Assembly (NCBI RefSeq): GCF_001552215.1
Contig: NZ_BCQT01000004.1
Span: forward strand, 620,001 to 684,000
Direction of reading: 5' to 3'
Origin: Actinomadura macra NBRC 14102
Lineage (GTDB): Bacteria > Actinomycetota > Actinomycetes > Streptosporangiales > Streptosporangiaceae
Length of the DNA: 64,000 nt
The notes under the pieces are model-generated. The model made no database searches and was not told the origin of the DNA. It saw only the letters and a program-made list of their open reading frames with translations. The position numbers and the translations under genes were made by a program. Shown here in pieces: positions 39,772-49,030 of the stretch (position 1 is the stretch's first letter; each line of letters opens with the position of its first letter).

Positions 39772-41127
39772 TCACTTCTCCCTCACGATGGCGAGGACCT
39801 CGTCGCGGACCGCGGCCATGGTGTCGTCGTCTCCCGCCTCCGCGTTGAGGCGCAGCAGCGGTTCGGTGTTGGAGGGCCGCAGGTTGAACCACCACCCGGC
39901 GGCTTCGTCGCCGACGGTCAGCCCGTCGAGTTCGTCGATGGTAACGCCCGGTCGCCCGGCGAAAGCGTCCCGTACCCGGTCGGTGGCGGCGGCCTGGTCG
40001 GCGACCTCGCTGTTGATCTCCCCGGAGGCGACGTAGCGGGTGTACTCGCCGAGCAACCGCGACAGCGGCCCGTCCTGCTCCCCGAGGGCGGCCAGCACGT
40101 GCAGCGCGGCGAGCATCCCGGAGTCGGCGAACCAGAAGTCGCGGAAGTAGAAGTGCGCCGAGTGCTCGCCGCCGAAGACCGCGCCGGTCTCCGCCATCGT
40201 CTGCTTGATGAACGAGTGCCCGACGCGCGTCCGGATCGGGGTGCCGCCGTGCTCGGAGACGATCTCCGGGACGGCGCTCGAAGTGATCAGGTTGTGCACG
40301 ATCGCCGAGCCCGGGTGCTTGGCCAGCTCCCGCGTCGCGACCAGCGCGGTGATCGCGGACGGGGCGACGATCTCGCCGCGCTCGTCGACCACGAAGCAGC
40401 GGTCGGCGTCGCCGTCGAAGGCCAGCCCGATGTCGGCGCCCGTCTCGCGGACCTTGGCCTGGAGGTCGCGCAGGTTCTCCGGCTCGATCGGGTTGGCCTC
40501 GTGGTTGGGGAAGGTGCCGTCCAGTTCGAAGTACAAGGGCACCAGGTCGATCGGCAGGCCCGCGAACACCGACGGGACGGTGTGCCCGCCCATGCCGTTG
40601 CCCGCGTCCACGACCACCTTGAGCGGGCGGATCGCCGACAGGTCGACCAGCGTCTTCAGATGGTCGGCGTAGCCCTTGAGGACGTCTCGGCGCGTGACCG
40701 TCCCGGCGGGGCCGTCGAAGGCGGGGACGCCCTTCTCGACCAGTTCGCGGATCTCGGTGAGGCCGGTGTCGCGGCCGACCGGGCGGGCGCCGGAGCGGCA
40801 CAGCTTCAGGCCGTTGTACTTGGCCGGGTTGTGGCTCGCGGTGAACATCGCGCCGGGCAGGTCGAGGCTGCCGCTGGCGTAGTAGAGCAGGTCGGTGGAT
40901 CCGAGGCCCGCCTCGATCACGTCCGCGCCCTGGGACGTCGCGCCCCGCGCGAACGCCTCGGCCAGCGGGACCGAGGACGCCCGCATGTCGTGGGCGGTGA
41001 CGACCGCGTCCGCCCCCGTCACACGCACGAAGGCCGCACCGACCGCCTCGGCGGTCTCGGCGTCCAGCTCGTCCGGGACGACGCCCCGGATGTCGTACGC
41101 CTTGAAGATCTTGGCGAGCTCGCCCAC
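39772..41127 (-). CDS. manB: phosphomannomutase/phosphoglucomutase
   Basis: A 451-residue alpha-D-phosphohexomutase. The phosphoserine loop is [11 protein letters not shown] with S98; the magnesium loop FDGDADR lies near 240; the sugar loop [13 protein letters not shown] and the phosphate loop [10 protein letters not shown] follow. All four motifs are intact. It converts mannose 6-phosphate to mannose 1-phosphate for GDP-mannose. The ATG... codon at 41127 opens with [15 protein letters not shown], the normal family start. The neighbours (SIS isomerase, Trm112-like protein, DUF3499) are the usual actinobacterial set. Confidence 0.94.
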   Translation of the reverse strand: MGELAKIFKAYDIRGVVPDELDAETAEAVGAAFVRVTGADAVVTAHDMRASSVPLAEAFARGATSQGADVIEAGLGSTDLLYYASGSLDLPGAMFTASHNPAKYNGLKLCRSGARPVGRDTGLTEIRELVEKGVPAFDGPAGTVTRRDVLKGYADHLKTLVDLSAIRPLKVVVDAGNGMGGHTVPSVFAGLPIDLVPLYFELDGTFPNHEANPIEPENLRDLQAKVRETGADIGLAFDGDADRCFVVDERGEIVAPSAITALVATRELAKHPGSAIVHNLITSSAVPEIVSEHGGTPIRTRVGHSFIKQTMAETGAVFGGEHSAHFYFRDFWFADSGMLAALHVLAALGEQDGPLSRLLGEYTRYVASGEINSEVADQAAATDRVRDAFAGRPGVTIDELDGLTVGDEAAGWWFNLRPSNTEPLLRLNAEAGDDDTMAAVRDEVLAIVREK

Positions 41128-41262
41128 TCCAGCTCCCTATCCGAACGATGACGCGGGGGATTGTCCGAGCCTACCGGGAACGGCCCCGGCGCCCGGCCTC
41201 GCCATCACGCGAAGAAACGAGACCGGCGGACGACGGCCGCAGCCGTCAGAGGCGCGCGCCGA

Positions 41263-41640
41263 TCATTCCTGCGGTTGTGTGCCCGCGGGTTCGGAGCGCA
41301 GGACCCGCAGGTGGCCGCGGCGGCCGACCTCGGTGCCCTGGCCGACCGGTTCCTGCCCGGAGCCGGGCGCGGGCCTGGCGGCCTCGCGGACGGCGTCGGC
41401 GAGGGCTTCCAGGTCGTCGGCGCTGGGCTCGGTCTCCTCTTCGACCGGCAGCCGCACGAGTTCCCACCCCATCGGGGCGGTCAGCCGTTCGGAATGCTCC
41501 GCGCACAGGTCATAGCAGTGGGGCTCGGCGTACGTGGCGAGCGGCCCCAGGACCGCGGTGGAGTCGCGGTAGACGTACGTGAGCGTGAAGACTGCTGGCG
41601 CCTTGCAGGCGGTGCGGGAGCAAGTGCGGACGGGGCTCAC
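41263..41640 (-). CDS. DUF3499 family protein
   Basis: A 125-residue actinobacterial protein of unknown role. It opens VSPVRTCSRTACKAPAVFTL and continues VLGPLATYAEPHCYDLCAEH; the paired Cys and His suggest a zinc site. The C-terminal 50 residues are disordered. I chose GTG 41640, the conserved family start; the frame runs 17 codons further upstream without a ribosome site. Confidence 0.85.
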   Translation of the reverse strand: MSPVRTCSRTACKAPAVFTLTYVYRDSTAVLGPLATYAEPHCYDLCAEHSERLTAPMGWELVRLPVEEETEPSADDLEALADAVREAARPAPGSGQEPVGQGTEVGRRGHLRVLRSEPAGTQPQE

Positions 41641-42060
41641 GATGGCCGACCGTACCTCCCCTCCGCCGCGTCCGCCACCACCCGGCCGCACGTGTCGCCG
41701 TTACCGGTCGATTTCCGAGGTAACAATCACATTCCGTGTGACCATAGCTTCCTACCGTCTCACTGTTGTGGGGGTTGGAGCGGCCCGCGACGGCGGACGC
41801 GTCCGGTCCCGGCGGCGATCGGTCGAGGCATCGCGGGTCGTCGCGGACGCACAGCGGGAGCCGGGGGACCCACGGAATTTGACCCTTCATGCACCATCGG
41901 TCATGGGGGCTGAGGCCGCGCCAAGCCACTGTAACCACTCCTTTCACGACACAGCCATATAAGGGCGGCCTTGTGCGGGGTGTTCCGGACCGTGACTTTC
42001 CGGACTCGGCCGTCGGTGAGCGGAAGCGGATTGCCGGGCCGGGCGGGGTAGTCTGGATGG
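41641..42060. promoter_or_regulatory. 420-bp divergent promoter region, DUF3499 / zincin-like gene
   Basis: No gene is supported. A spaced inverted repeat, GTTACC (41700-41705) and GGTAAC (41719-41724), lies 60-84 bp before the DUF3499 start and could be a regulator site. A -10-like TAGTCT (42049-42054) sits 6 bp before the zincin-like start, fitting a leaderless transcript. Confidence 0.45.
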
Positions 42061-42480
42061 GTGCGATCCCGTGTGGCAGGCGTACGGCGCCGCGATCGGC
42101 ACGGTCGCGGCCTCCGTGGCCCTCTGACGCCCCCGCAGACCCCGGTCTCGCGAACCCGCGCGGAACGGTTCCACGACCTCGTCGCGGACGAGGTGCGCCG
42201 GCTCGGCAAACGCTGGGGCCGGGAGCTCTCCCGGGTGGAGTTCGCGGTCGAGGAGGTTCCCGAGGTCGAACCCTGGTTCGACGGGCCGGTGCCCCTCGGC
42301 CGGACCGTCCCCGGCGAGGGCGGGCGCCCCGTCCGCATCGTCGTGTTCCGCCGCCCCGTGGAGGCCCGCGCCGCGGGCGACCAGGAACTCGGCCGGCTGA
42401 TCCGCGACCTGCTCGTGGAGGAGATCGCCGACCTCCTCGGCCTCTCCCCCGAATCCGTGGACCCGAGCTACGACGAGTAG
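42061..42480 (+). CDS. metallopeptidase-like (zincin) family protein, zinc motif degenerate
   Basis: A 139-residue protein related to the short zincin family (DUF1025-like). The conserved start RRRDRHGRGLRGPLTPP and the core WGRELSRVEFAVEEVPEVEP and VVFRRPVEARA fit. Where active relatives have HExxH, this one reads VEEIADLLG, so neither His is present and peptidase activity is doubtful. GTG 42061 has no ribosome site; a TAGTCT -10 six bases upstream suggests a leaderless message. The 3' end overlaps the convergent DUF5719 gene by 13 bp. Confidence 0.8.
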   Translation: MRSRVAGVRRRDRHGRGLRGPLTPPQTPVSRTRAERFHDLVADEVRRLGKRWGRELSRVEFAVEEVPEVEPWFDGPVPLGRTVPGEGGRPVRIVVFRRPVEARAAGDQELGRLIRDLLVEEIADLLGLSPESVDPSYDE

Positions 42481-43928
42481 GGGGTCAGGACGCTCTGGGA
42501 GTCGGCGGCCTCGGGGAGCCGTTGGGTCATGAACGCGGGGGCGATGGGGAGCACGGTGAACAGGAAATCGTCGCCTTTGCCCGTGGACATCATCCGGGCC
42601 GCGTAGAGGGGGCCTGAGCCGGGCTTCGGGGTGATCAGGGCACCGAAGCCCGTGTCGCCGCCCGGCGGGACGGTGATCTTCGTCTCGACGGTCCGCCCGG
42701 CGGGCACGGCGATCTCCTGCGCGGCCCCCGCTCCCTGCCCACCCAGTGCCGTGACCTGCACGGACGCGGCTTCGGCCGGGGCGGTCAGCGTCAGCACCGT
42801 GTCGAAGCGGTTGTCGGCGATGACGCCGCCGGTCACGCGGCGCGGGCCGTCGGGGGTACCGAGGGGTGCGGTGGCGGTGCCGTAGGCGACGTCGGCGCCG
42901 CGCTCGGCGGTGAACGCCGCGACGACCGGACGGTCGGCGACCACGCGGACGGCGGCGGGCTTGCCCGCCAACCCCAGGTCGACCGGGGTGACGGTCTTGG
43001 CGGGGGCGTCCACGATGTCCTGGCCCTGCGGGCTGAACTCCCCTTCCGGGGTGAGCACCCGCACGCGGACCCGCGCGTCCGCCTCGCCGGGGACCGCGAC
43101 CAGCAGCCGCCGCTCACCGGACCCGCCCGGCACCCCCGGGACGACCAGGGACGAGGCGGGCTCGGGCGACAGCGGCAGCCACTCGATGCCCTTCTTCTCG
43201 CCGATCCGCACCCGCAGGGACGCGGCGACGCGACCGCTCGTGGTGCGGACATGCAGGGCGAGATCACGGGCGGAGTTGACGATGTCACCGAGCCCCTCCG
43301 GCGACTTCCCGAGCTTCACGACCGTGGTGCTGCGCGGGGCGACGGGGGTGGCACGGCCGTCGGTGGTGTCGAGGGGCCCCAGCCCGGACAGCGCGGAGAG
43401 GTCCACCGACGCGGGCTGGGAGTCGACATTGGTGAGGTAGAGGTCGAGGGCGTCCGCGGCCTCGGGCCCCGGCCCGACGAACCACAGGTCGGTGCCGGGC
43501 GAGGCGCAGCGCGCCCCGGCGAGGCCCCGGTCGGGGCCGCCCGACCAGTGGGTGGTCTGCTCCGCCTCCAGGCCACCGGCGATGCCGCCGGTCGCCCGGA
43601 CGACGAACGCGTCGTCGCCGCTGCCGGTGTCCTTGTTCCAGTTCTGCCCGGCGGCGTTCATCGACGCGAGGGACGGGCCACCGCGGATCTCGGAGGTGTC
43701 GATCAGGCCGCCCGCGGGACCGCCCTTCGCGGACTGGACGCTCAGCCGGCCGCCCTCGTGCCCGGGGCACACCGCGACCGCGGAGGTGATCGGCGCGCGG
43801 ACGCCCCTGGCGTCGGCGTCGGCGGAGGGACGTGACAGCGACGCGACGCCGTAGAGCGCGGCGAGCGCGACGAGCACGAGCGCCGCCGTCGCGTACCGGA
43901 AGCCGAGGAGGCGGAGGATCCGGTCCAT
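42468..43928 (-). CDS. DUF5719 secreted/membrane-anchored protein
   Basis: A 486-residue protein with one N-terminal helix (about 12-32, ATAALVLVALAALYGVASL) that anchors a large extracytoplasmic beta-rich domain (for example LDLYLTNVDSQPASVDLSAL and RVVADRPVVAAFTAERGADV). This is the DUF5719 family, typically encoded just after a large glycosyltransferase. The ATG overlaps the glycosyltransferase stop by one base, indicating coupling and perhaps joint work in envelope glycan assembly. No catalytic residues are recognisable. Confidence 0.85.
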   Translation of the reverse strand: MDRILRLLGFRYATAALVLVALAALYGVASLSRPSADADARGVRAPITSAVAVCPGHEGGRLSVQSAKGGPAGGLIDTSEIRGGPSLASMNAAGQNWNKDTGSGDDAFVVRATGGIAGGLEAEQTTHWSGGPDRGLAGARCASPGTDLWFVGPGPEAADALDLYLTNVDSQPASVDLSALSGLGPLDTTDGRATPVAPRSTTVVKLGKSPEGLGDIVNSARDLALHVRTTSGRVAASLRVRIGEKKGIEWLPLSPEPASSLVVPGVPGGSGERRLLVAVPGEADARVRVRVLTPEGEFSPQGQDIVDAPAKTVTPVDLGLAGKPAAVRVVADRPVVAAFTAERGADVAYGTATAPLGTPDGPRRVTGGVIADNRFDTVLTLTAPAEAASVQVTALGGQGAGAAQEIAVPAGRTVETKITVPPGGDTGFGALITPKPGSGPLYAARMMSTGKGDDFLFTVLPIAPAFMTQRLPEAADSQSVLTPYSS

Positions 43929-46900
43929 CAGAAGCGCTCCTCCAGGCTTTCGCCGGACGGTCGGGGAGAGCCTGTCGCCGGGGTGTCGCCGCCGGTGCCG
44001 AAGGTGTCGGCGGGCTCGCGTGGTGTGGGGAGCGGCGCGTCCCGGACGCCGCGGCGGGCGTGGCCGCCCGTGTGGCTGCCGAGACGTCCACCCATGCGGG
44101 CACGGATGCGGCTCTGGGCGCGGGCGCGTCGTCCGCGGCCCCGGTCACGTTCGCCGGTGGGCATCAAGGTGTCGGGCTGGGCGCCCGGCAGGGCGAGGAC
44201 GGCGACGAGCAGGACCGCCACGCCCTGGACGGCGATCCACGTGTGCCGCAGGGTCATGCTCCGCGTCAGCTCGAAGTCGCCTCCGGCGGCGGGGATGTCG
44301 TAGCCCTGGGCCCAGCCGTCGACCGTCCGGGACTTGACGTCCTTCCCGTCGAGGGAGGCGCGCCAGCCTCCGTCGGCGGGCTCGGCCAGCAGGAGCGTGC
44401 GGGGGCGGGCGGCCGGAGCGATGTGGAAGCGCGCGCCGGTCCTGCCCGCGGGGAGCGGAGTGGCGGCCGGGCCGTCCAGCAGCAGCATCCGCGCCGTGGG
44501 CGACTGGAAGCGCCACACGGCGAAGGTGCCCGTCCGGCTGAGGCGGGTCAGTTCCGGCGAGGCGTCCAGGACCCGGGTGACGGGATCGGACGCGGGACGC
44601 GGGACGAGGACGTACTCGATGCCCATCCGGGTCAGCGCGGGCCCATCGTCTCCCTCACGCCCGGCGGCGAGCCCGGCGACCAGGTCGTCCAGGCGACGCT
44701 TGGCGGCGCCGCCGACGGGTGTCTCGGCCTCACCGAGCATGGGACGCGCGTCGCGCAGGACGGTGTAGGCCACCCGGCCCGAGCCGTCGCGCCGCAGGAC
44801 CAGGGTGCGCGCACCGCCCGGCGCCACCACGAACGCGGGAACCGCGTCGGGGTCGGTCTTGCCGAGCGGCCCGCCCGCACCGCCCATGATCCAGAGGGCG
44901 GCGGCGAGCACGGGCGCGGTGAGCGCGGCGACGACCACGACCGCGCCACCCGCCTTGTAGATCAGGTGCTTGCCCGCGAGGACCTCGGTGCCGCGCTGGA
45001 CGGCGGCGGTCGCGGCCAGCAGGACCCCGGCGCTCGCGAAGATCAGCGCGGTGCCCGGCCAGGCGGGCGCCGCGTCCGCGCCCTTGGTGACGGTCGCGGC
45101 GCTCGTCAGGATCGCGATGAGCAGCCCGAAAAGGGCCAGCAGCCATCCGGCGAGGACGGCATTGCGGCGACCGCGCAGCGGGAGTGCGCACACCGCCGCC
45201 GCCAGCAGCCCGGCCAGCGCCCAGTGCGCGGACGTGCCGGGCCCGCCCGGGTTCAGCGCGAGCAGCCCGGCCGCGTCAGTGGCCGCGTCAGTGGCCGCGT
45301 CAGGGGGCAGGGACGCCCGGTGCAGGCCCGCCTCCAGCAGGAAGCGGGACGGGTGCAGCAGCAGCCCGGCCGTCCACGGCAGGAGCAGCAGCGGCGGGAC
45401 CCCGAGCGCGATGACCAGGTTGCGGCGGCCCGCCCGTCCGGGACGGTCGAGCAGCACCCACACCAGCCCGCCGCCCGCCAGTGCCAGCGGCCACACCAGC
45501 GGGACGAACGCCATCGCGACCGCCAGCAGCAACGCGACTGCCCACGCCGCGCGTCCGGCGCGCTTGCGGCGCGTCCGGGGGTCGGCGGCCGGGCCCTGCG
45601 CGCCGTGCGCCGGCAGCCCGTACATCCGGGCGACCTGCACGGCGATCAGCGGCAGCAGGACGAGCACGACGGCGGTGCCGAGCCGTCCGCCCGCGATGGC
45701 GCCGGTGGCGGCGGGCAGCAGCGCGTACACGGCCGCGGCCCACACCCGGACGGCCGACACCGGGATGCGACGCCCGCTCGCCCGCGCCCGGCGCCCGCTG
45801 CGGGACGGCTCGCGCACCAGCACCCGGGACGCGCGGTAGGCGGTCAGGCCGGCGAGCGGCACGCTGCCCAGCAGCAGGATCGACACCACCAGCCACGGCT
45901 TGCCGAACAGCAGCGTGGACAGCGCCGCGAGGACGCCGACGTACGGCGGGCTCCCGGCGTCGGTACCGAGCCCGACCGGATGCCAGCCGGAAACGTACTG
46001 CGCCCACAGGTCGCTCGCGCCGCCCCATGCGGGGACGAGCGCGCCACCGCCGAGCCGCCCGCCGGCGGTGACGAGCATCCGTTCGGCGGCGAGCGCGACG
46101 GCCGTCAGCGCGAGGACGAGCAGGACGCCGGGCCGCGCGAGCAGCCGCCTGAGGGGGCCCGGTTCGTCGGCGGGAACGTCATCGTCCTGGTCGTCGCGAT
46201 GGCGTTCGTGGGCGGCCAGGAATTCCGACACGGCCTCGACGCCCCGGCGCAGCACGACCCACCGGGGCTGGAAGCGGCGGACGCTGCGGTAGACGCGCGT
46301 CCGGCCGTCGGCCCGCGCGGCGCGGGCGCGCCGGAGCCGCCCGGGCGCGCGCAGGACGTCGCCGAGCGCGCCGAGTTCCTGGCGCGCCGCGTCCGGCCGT
46401 TTGGTGACGAGCAGGCAGAGCGCGTGCAGCAGCGACGCCCAGACGTTGCGGACGAGCGCCCGCAGCATCGCGGCGAACGGCCGGTTGGCGAGCAGCGTGT
46501 AGAGCGCGTTGCGGCGGTCGACGCGGCTCGGCGGTTCGGCGGTCATGCCGATCTCGCGGACGCCGCGGCGGGACGCCTCGGCGTGGTAGAGGACGGCGTC
46601 GGTGGCGACCGCCACGCGGTGCCCCGCGGCGTGGGCGCGCCAGCAGAAGTCGACGTCGTCGCGGAACATCCCGTACTCGACGTCGAACCCGCCGAGCCTG
46701 GTCCACACGTCCCGGCGGACCAGCATCCCGGCGCTGCCGACCGCGAGGACGTCCCGGACGCCGTCGTGCTGGCCCTGATCGAACTCGTGGCCGTCGATGC
46801 CCGTCTCGCGCCGCCCGGCCGCGTCCATGGCGACGCCGACCTCCCGCAGGATGTGGCGGTCGTCGAAGTCGCGGACCTTCGGCCCGAGCACCGCCAGGTT

Positions 46901-47311
46901 GGGGTCGGTGCCGGCCGTCCGCAGCAGCTGCGCGAGGGCGTCGTGCGCGGGGACGGAGTCGTCGTGCAGCAGCCACACCCACTCGGTGCGCGGATTGCCG
47001 GGGTCGTCGTCGGGGACGGGCGCGGACGCGGCGTCCTGGCGGAGCGCCTCGGCGATGGCCTCGCCGTAGCCGGTGGTCCGGGGCAGGGTGAGCACCTTGC
47101 CGGTGCCGACCACCTCGGCGAGCACGGCGGGGCCGCGGTCGCGGCTTCCGGTGTCCACGGTCACGAGACGTTGCACCGGCCGCGCCTGCGTCAGCAGCGC
47201 CTTGAGCGTCTCGGGCAGCCACCGCGCGCCGTCGTGGGCGACGAGGACGGCCGTGACGACATGGCGATCGAGAGTAGGCGACAAGAGTCCGCTCGATCTG
47301 TGGGACGACAA
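43928..47311 (-). CDS. large membrane GT2-type glycosyltransferase
   Basis: A 1127-residue protein. Residues about 15-270 form a GT-A glycosyltransferase 2 domain: VVTAVLVAHDGARWLPETL, the DXD-like LLHDDSVPAHD, and MFRDDVDFCWRAHAAGH. About a dozen membrane helices follow from 395 to 830, then an outer domain and a final helix near 1045; the last 70 residues are basic. It probably adds sugars to the envelope using lipid-linked or nucleotide donors; exact substrates are unknown. The start is TTG 47311 or TTG 47284; no ATG or GTG is in frame, and a strong hairpin ends 5 nt before the first. Confidence 0.88.
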   Translation of the reverse strand: MSSHRSSGLLSPTLDRHVVTAVLVAHDGARWLPETLKALLTQARPVQRLVTVDTGSRDRGPAVLAEVVGTGKVLTLPRTTGYGEAIAEALRQDAASAPVPDDDPGNPRTEWVWLLHDDSVPAHDALAQLLRTAGTDPNLAVLGPKVRDFDDRHILREVGVAMDAAGRRETGIDGHEFDQGQHDGVRDVLAVGSAGMLVRRDVWTRLGGFDVEYGMFRDDVDFCWRAHAAGHRVAVATDAVLYHAEASRRGVREIGMTAEPPSRVDRRNALYTLLANRPFAAMLRALVRNVWASLLHALCLLVTKRPDAARQELGALGDVLRAPGRLRRARAARADGRTRVYRSVRRFQPRWVVLRRGVEAVSEFLAAHERHRDDQDDDVPADEPGPLRRLLARPGVLLVLALTAVALAAERMLVTAGGRLGGGALVPAWGGASDLWAQYVSGWHPVGLGTDAGSPPYVGVLAALSTLLFGKPWLVVSILLLGSVPLAGLTAYRASRVLVREPSRSGRRARASGRRIPVSAVRVWAAAVYALLPAATGAIAGGRLGTAVVLVLLPLIAVQVARMYGLPAHGAQGPAADPRTRRKRAGRAAWAVALLLAVAMAFVPLVWPLALAGGGLVWVLLDRPGRAGRRNLVIALGVPPLLLLPWTAGLLLHPSRFLLEAGLHRASLPPDAATDAATDAAGLLALNPGGPGTSAHWALAGLLAAAVCALPLRGRRNAVLAGWLLALFGLLIAILTSAATVTKGADAAPAWPGTALIFASAGVLLAATAAVQRGTEVLAGKHLIYKAGGAVVVVAALTAPVLAAALWIMGGAGGPLGKTDPDAVPAFVVAPGGARTLVLRRDGSGRVAYTVLRDARPMLGEAETPVGGAAKRRLDDLVAGLAAGREGDDGPALTRMGIEYVLVPRPASDPVTRVLDASPELTRLSRTGTFAVWRFQSPTARMLLLDGPAATPLPAGRTGARFHIAPAARPRTLLLAEPADGGWRASLDGKDVKSRTVDGWAQGYDIPAAGGDFELTRSMTLRHTWIAVQGVAVLLVAVLALPGAQPDTLMPTGERDRGRGRRARAQSRIRARMGGRLGSHTGGHARRGVRDAPLPTPREPADTFGTGGDTPATGSPRPSGESLEERF

Positions 47312-47316
47312 TCATC

Positions 47317-47348
47317 AGCCGTGCCGGCCCCGGGGGGCCGGCACGGCT
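47317..47348. terminator. strong hairpin between whiB and the glycosyltransferase
   Basis: AGCCGTGCCGGCCCC (47317-47331) pairs perfectly with GGGGCCGGCACGGCT (47334-47348), 15 bp with a tiny loop. It lies 151 bp after whiB and 5 nt before the first possible glycosyltransferase start. It most likely ends whiB transcription. Confidence 0.75.
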
Positions 47349-47498
47349 GACAACTGTACGCGTGGCCGTGCGGCCACGCTCCGGATCCCCGGAGATCCGG
47401 GTGATCTCGGCCGCGCCGCGCACGGACTCCGCCGGCCGGGTGCCGCGGCGCCGCTCCCCTTCGGCGCCCGCGATGCCCGCCCAGGACCTCCGTCCGCG

Positions 47499-47762
47499 CT
47501 AGACGACCTGACGCTTCAGCTTCCGGCGTTCCCGTTCGGAGAGCCCTCCCCAAATACCGAAACGCTCATCGTGCTGCAGCGCGTACTCCAAGCACTCCGT
47601 CCGCACCTCGCATGCCCGGCACACCTTCTTGGCCTCGCGAGTGGAGCCGCCCTTCTCCGGAAAGAACGCCTCCGGGTCCGTCTGCGCGCACAGGGCGCGC
47701 TCCTGCCAGCCCAACTCTTCACCGTCTGTGCCGTGCGCCAGCGGGATGACTACCTCGCTCAC
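47499..47762 (-). CDS. whiB: WhiB-family iron-sulfur regulator (WhiB/WhiB2 type)
   Basis: An 87-residue developmental regulator. The four cluster ligands are C25, C48, C51 and C57 (ERALCAQ, VCRACEVRTECLEY); the sigma-contact turn is GIWGGLSERERR, followed by a basic tail KLKRQVV. Position beside fbiA and a large glycosyltransferase matches Streptomyces whiB and mycobacterial whiB2. WhiB acts with WhiA in sporulation septation. The GTG start at 47762 has AGGAGG upstream. Confidence 0.92.
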   Translation of the reverse strand: MSEVVIPLAHGTDGEELGWQERALCAQTDPEAFFPEKGGSTREAKKVCRACEVRTECLEYALQHDERFGIWGGLSERERRKLKRQVV

Positions 47763-47851
47763 AGCGCACCTCCTACCCGTGGAGCCCCCTGGTCAATGCC
47801 TTCCCTCGAGCTCCTTCCCCCGAGAAGGCATAGAAATCACACCGATGAAAT

Positions 47852-47863
47852 TACACGCGTGTA
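47852..47863. promoter_or_regulatory. 12-bp palindrome upstream of whiB
   Basis: TACACGCGTGTA is a perfect palindrome 90 bp before whiB. A possible minus-strand -10, TCTATG, lies about 20 bp closer to the gene, so the palindrome would overlap the -35. It could be an operator for a developmental regulator; the protein is unknown. Confidence 0.45.
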
Positions 47864-47963
47864 GCGCCCGCTCCGTCAAGCGGAACGAGTTTCGCGGGGG
47901 ACAAAGCCGGTTATGTCGGCAGTCGCAGGAGGGCCTTTGGCTGAAGATCAGTTAATCGGGGCG

Positions 47964-48860
47964 TCACTGCGGGGGACGGTTGTCCCGATACCAGTCGCCG
48001 GACTCCTCGGAACCTTGATCGCCCTGTGGCGGCGCGGGCTGCGTGCCCTGCGGGTCTCGGCCACCGCTACCGCCGTAGGCGCGGGTCCACTCGCCCATCT
48101 CTTCCTGCTCGGGCTGCTGGCCCGGCTGAGCCGGCGGCTGCTGGTAGCCGGCCTGGCCGCCGTACTGCGGGTACTCCTGGGACTGCCCCGGCTGCCCGTA
48201 CTGCTGCTGGCCGTACTGCTGCCCGTAGCCCTGCTGCTCGTAACCCGGCTGCCCGCCCTGCTGAACCTCGCCGCCCTGCTGGCCGTACTGCTGGTATTGC
48301 TGATACTGCTGCTGACCATAACCCTGCTGGCCGTACTGCTGACCCGGCTGGCCCTGCTGGTACCCGTACTCGGGGTAGCCCGACGGCATCTGCTGCTGGC
48401 CTTGAGGGCGGGGCGGCTGCATCCCCTGGAAGACGGTGAACACGAACCATCCGGCCACGCCGACCACGGCGAGCTTCCCGGCGCCGATGAGGAAGTACCC
48501 CAGCTTCGTGGCGGCCTTCACCGAGAACTCGTCCGAGCCCGCGAGCATCCCGCTGAGCCAGCAGATGACGCCGAACAACGCGATCCCGCCGAGCACGCCG
48601 AGCGCACCCATCGTGATGGTGCGGGCCTGCGGGCTCGGGGTGTCGCCCCACGTCACCAGCAGCACCGCCAGGACGAGGAGCCCGACGACGGCAAAGTGCG
48701 TGAAGACCCCGCCCCCGGTCTCGTTCAGCGCGCGGTAAGTGAACCCGCCGTCGCCGCCACCGAGGAGCAGGATGATGCCTGCCAGCAGTTGCACACCCGC
48801 CGCGGCGAGCAAGACCCAGGCGGCCGGTTCGCGCAGGCGCTGGACGGCTTCCTTGTTCAC
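47964..48860 (-). CDS. membrane protein with Gln/Tyr/Gly-rich tail
   Basis: A 298-residue protein. Four membrane helices occupy about 10-145 (AWVLLAAAGVQLLAGIILLL, then VVGLLVLAVLLVTW, MGALGVLGGIALFGVICWL and VVGVAGWFVFTVF). From about 150 on it is low-complexity, with many GYGQQ and QYQQY runs of the prion-like type. I chose GTG 48860, which has GGAG at 8 bp. Function unknown; such tails can drive self-association. It is divergent from fbiA and lies upstream of whiB on the same strand. Confidence 0.75.
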   Translation of the reverse strand: MNKEAVQRLREPAAWVLLAAAGVQLLAGIILLLGGGDGGFTYRALNETGGGVFTHFAVVGLLVLAVLLVTWGDTPSPQARTITMGALGVLGGIALFGVICWLSGMLAGSDEFSVKAATKLGYFLIGAGKLAVVGVAGWFVFTVFQGMQPPRPQGQQQMPSGYPEYGYQQGQPGQQYGQQGYGQQQYQQYQQYGQQGGEVQQGGQPGYEQQGYGQQYGQQQYGQPGQSQEYPQYGGQAGYQQPPAQPGQQPEQEEMGEWTRAYGGSGGRDPQGTQPAPPQGDQGSEESGDWYRDNRPPQ

Positions 48861-49030
48861 GGGAACATCTCCAGACCGAGGCAATCAGATGAGGGTCAAA
48901 GCTTTGCACATCCTTCCTATCGCCGTCTCGGTCCGTCGCGGTGGTTCAAACTCCCCGTGAACGACCGACTTCCGAATATCGTCGGGTACCGGCGTCCGAG
49001 CGGGGCGCCCCGGCGGCCTAGGCTGAGCGC

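Noticed and set aside
44000..47300. A plus-strand frame of over 1100 codons opposite the glycosyltransferase
   Set aside because: It is a high-GC shadow: Arg/Gly/Asp-rich, no motifs, while the minus strand encodes a clear GT2 enzyme.
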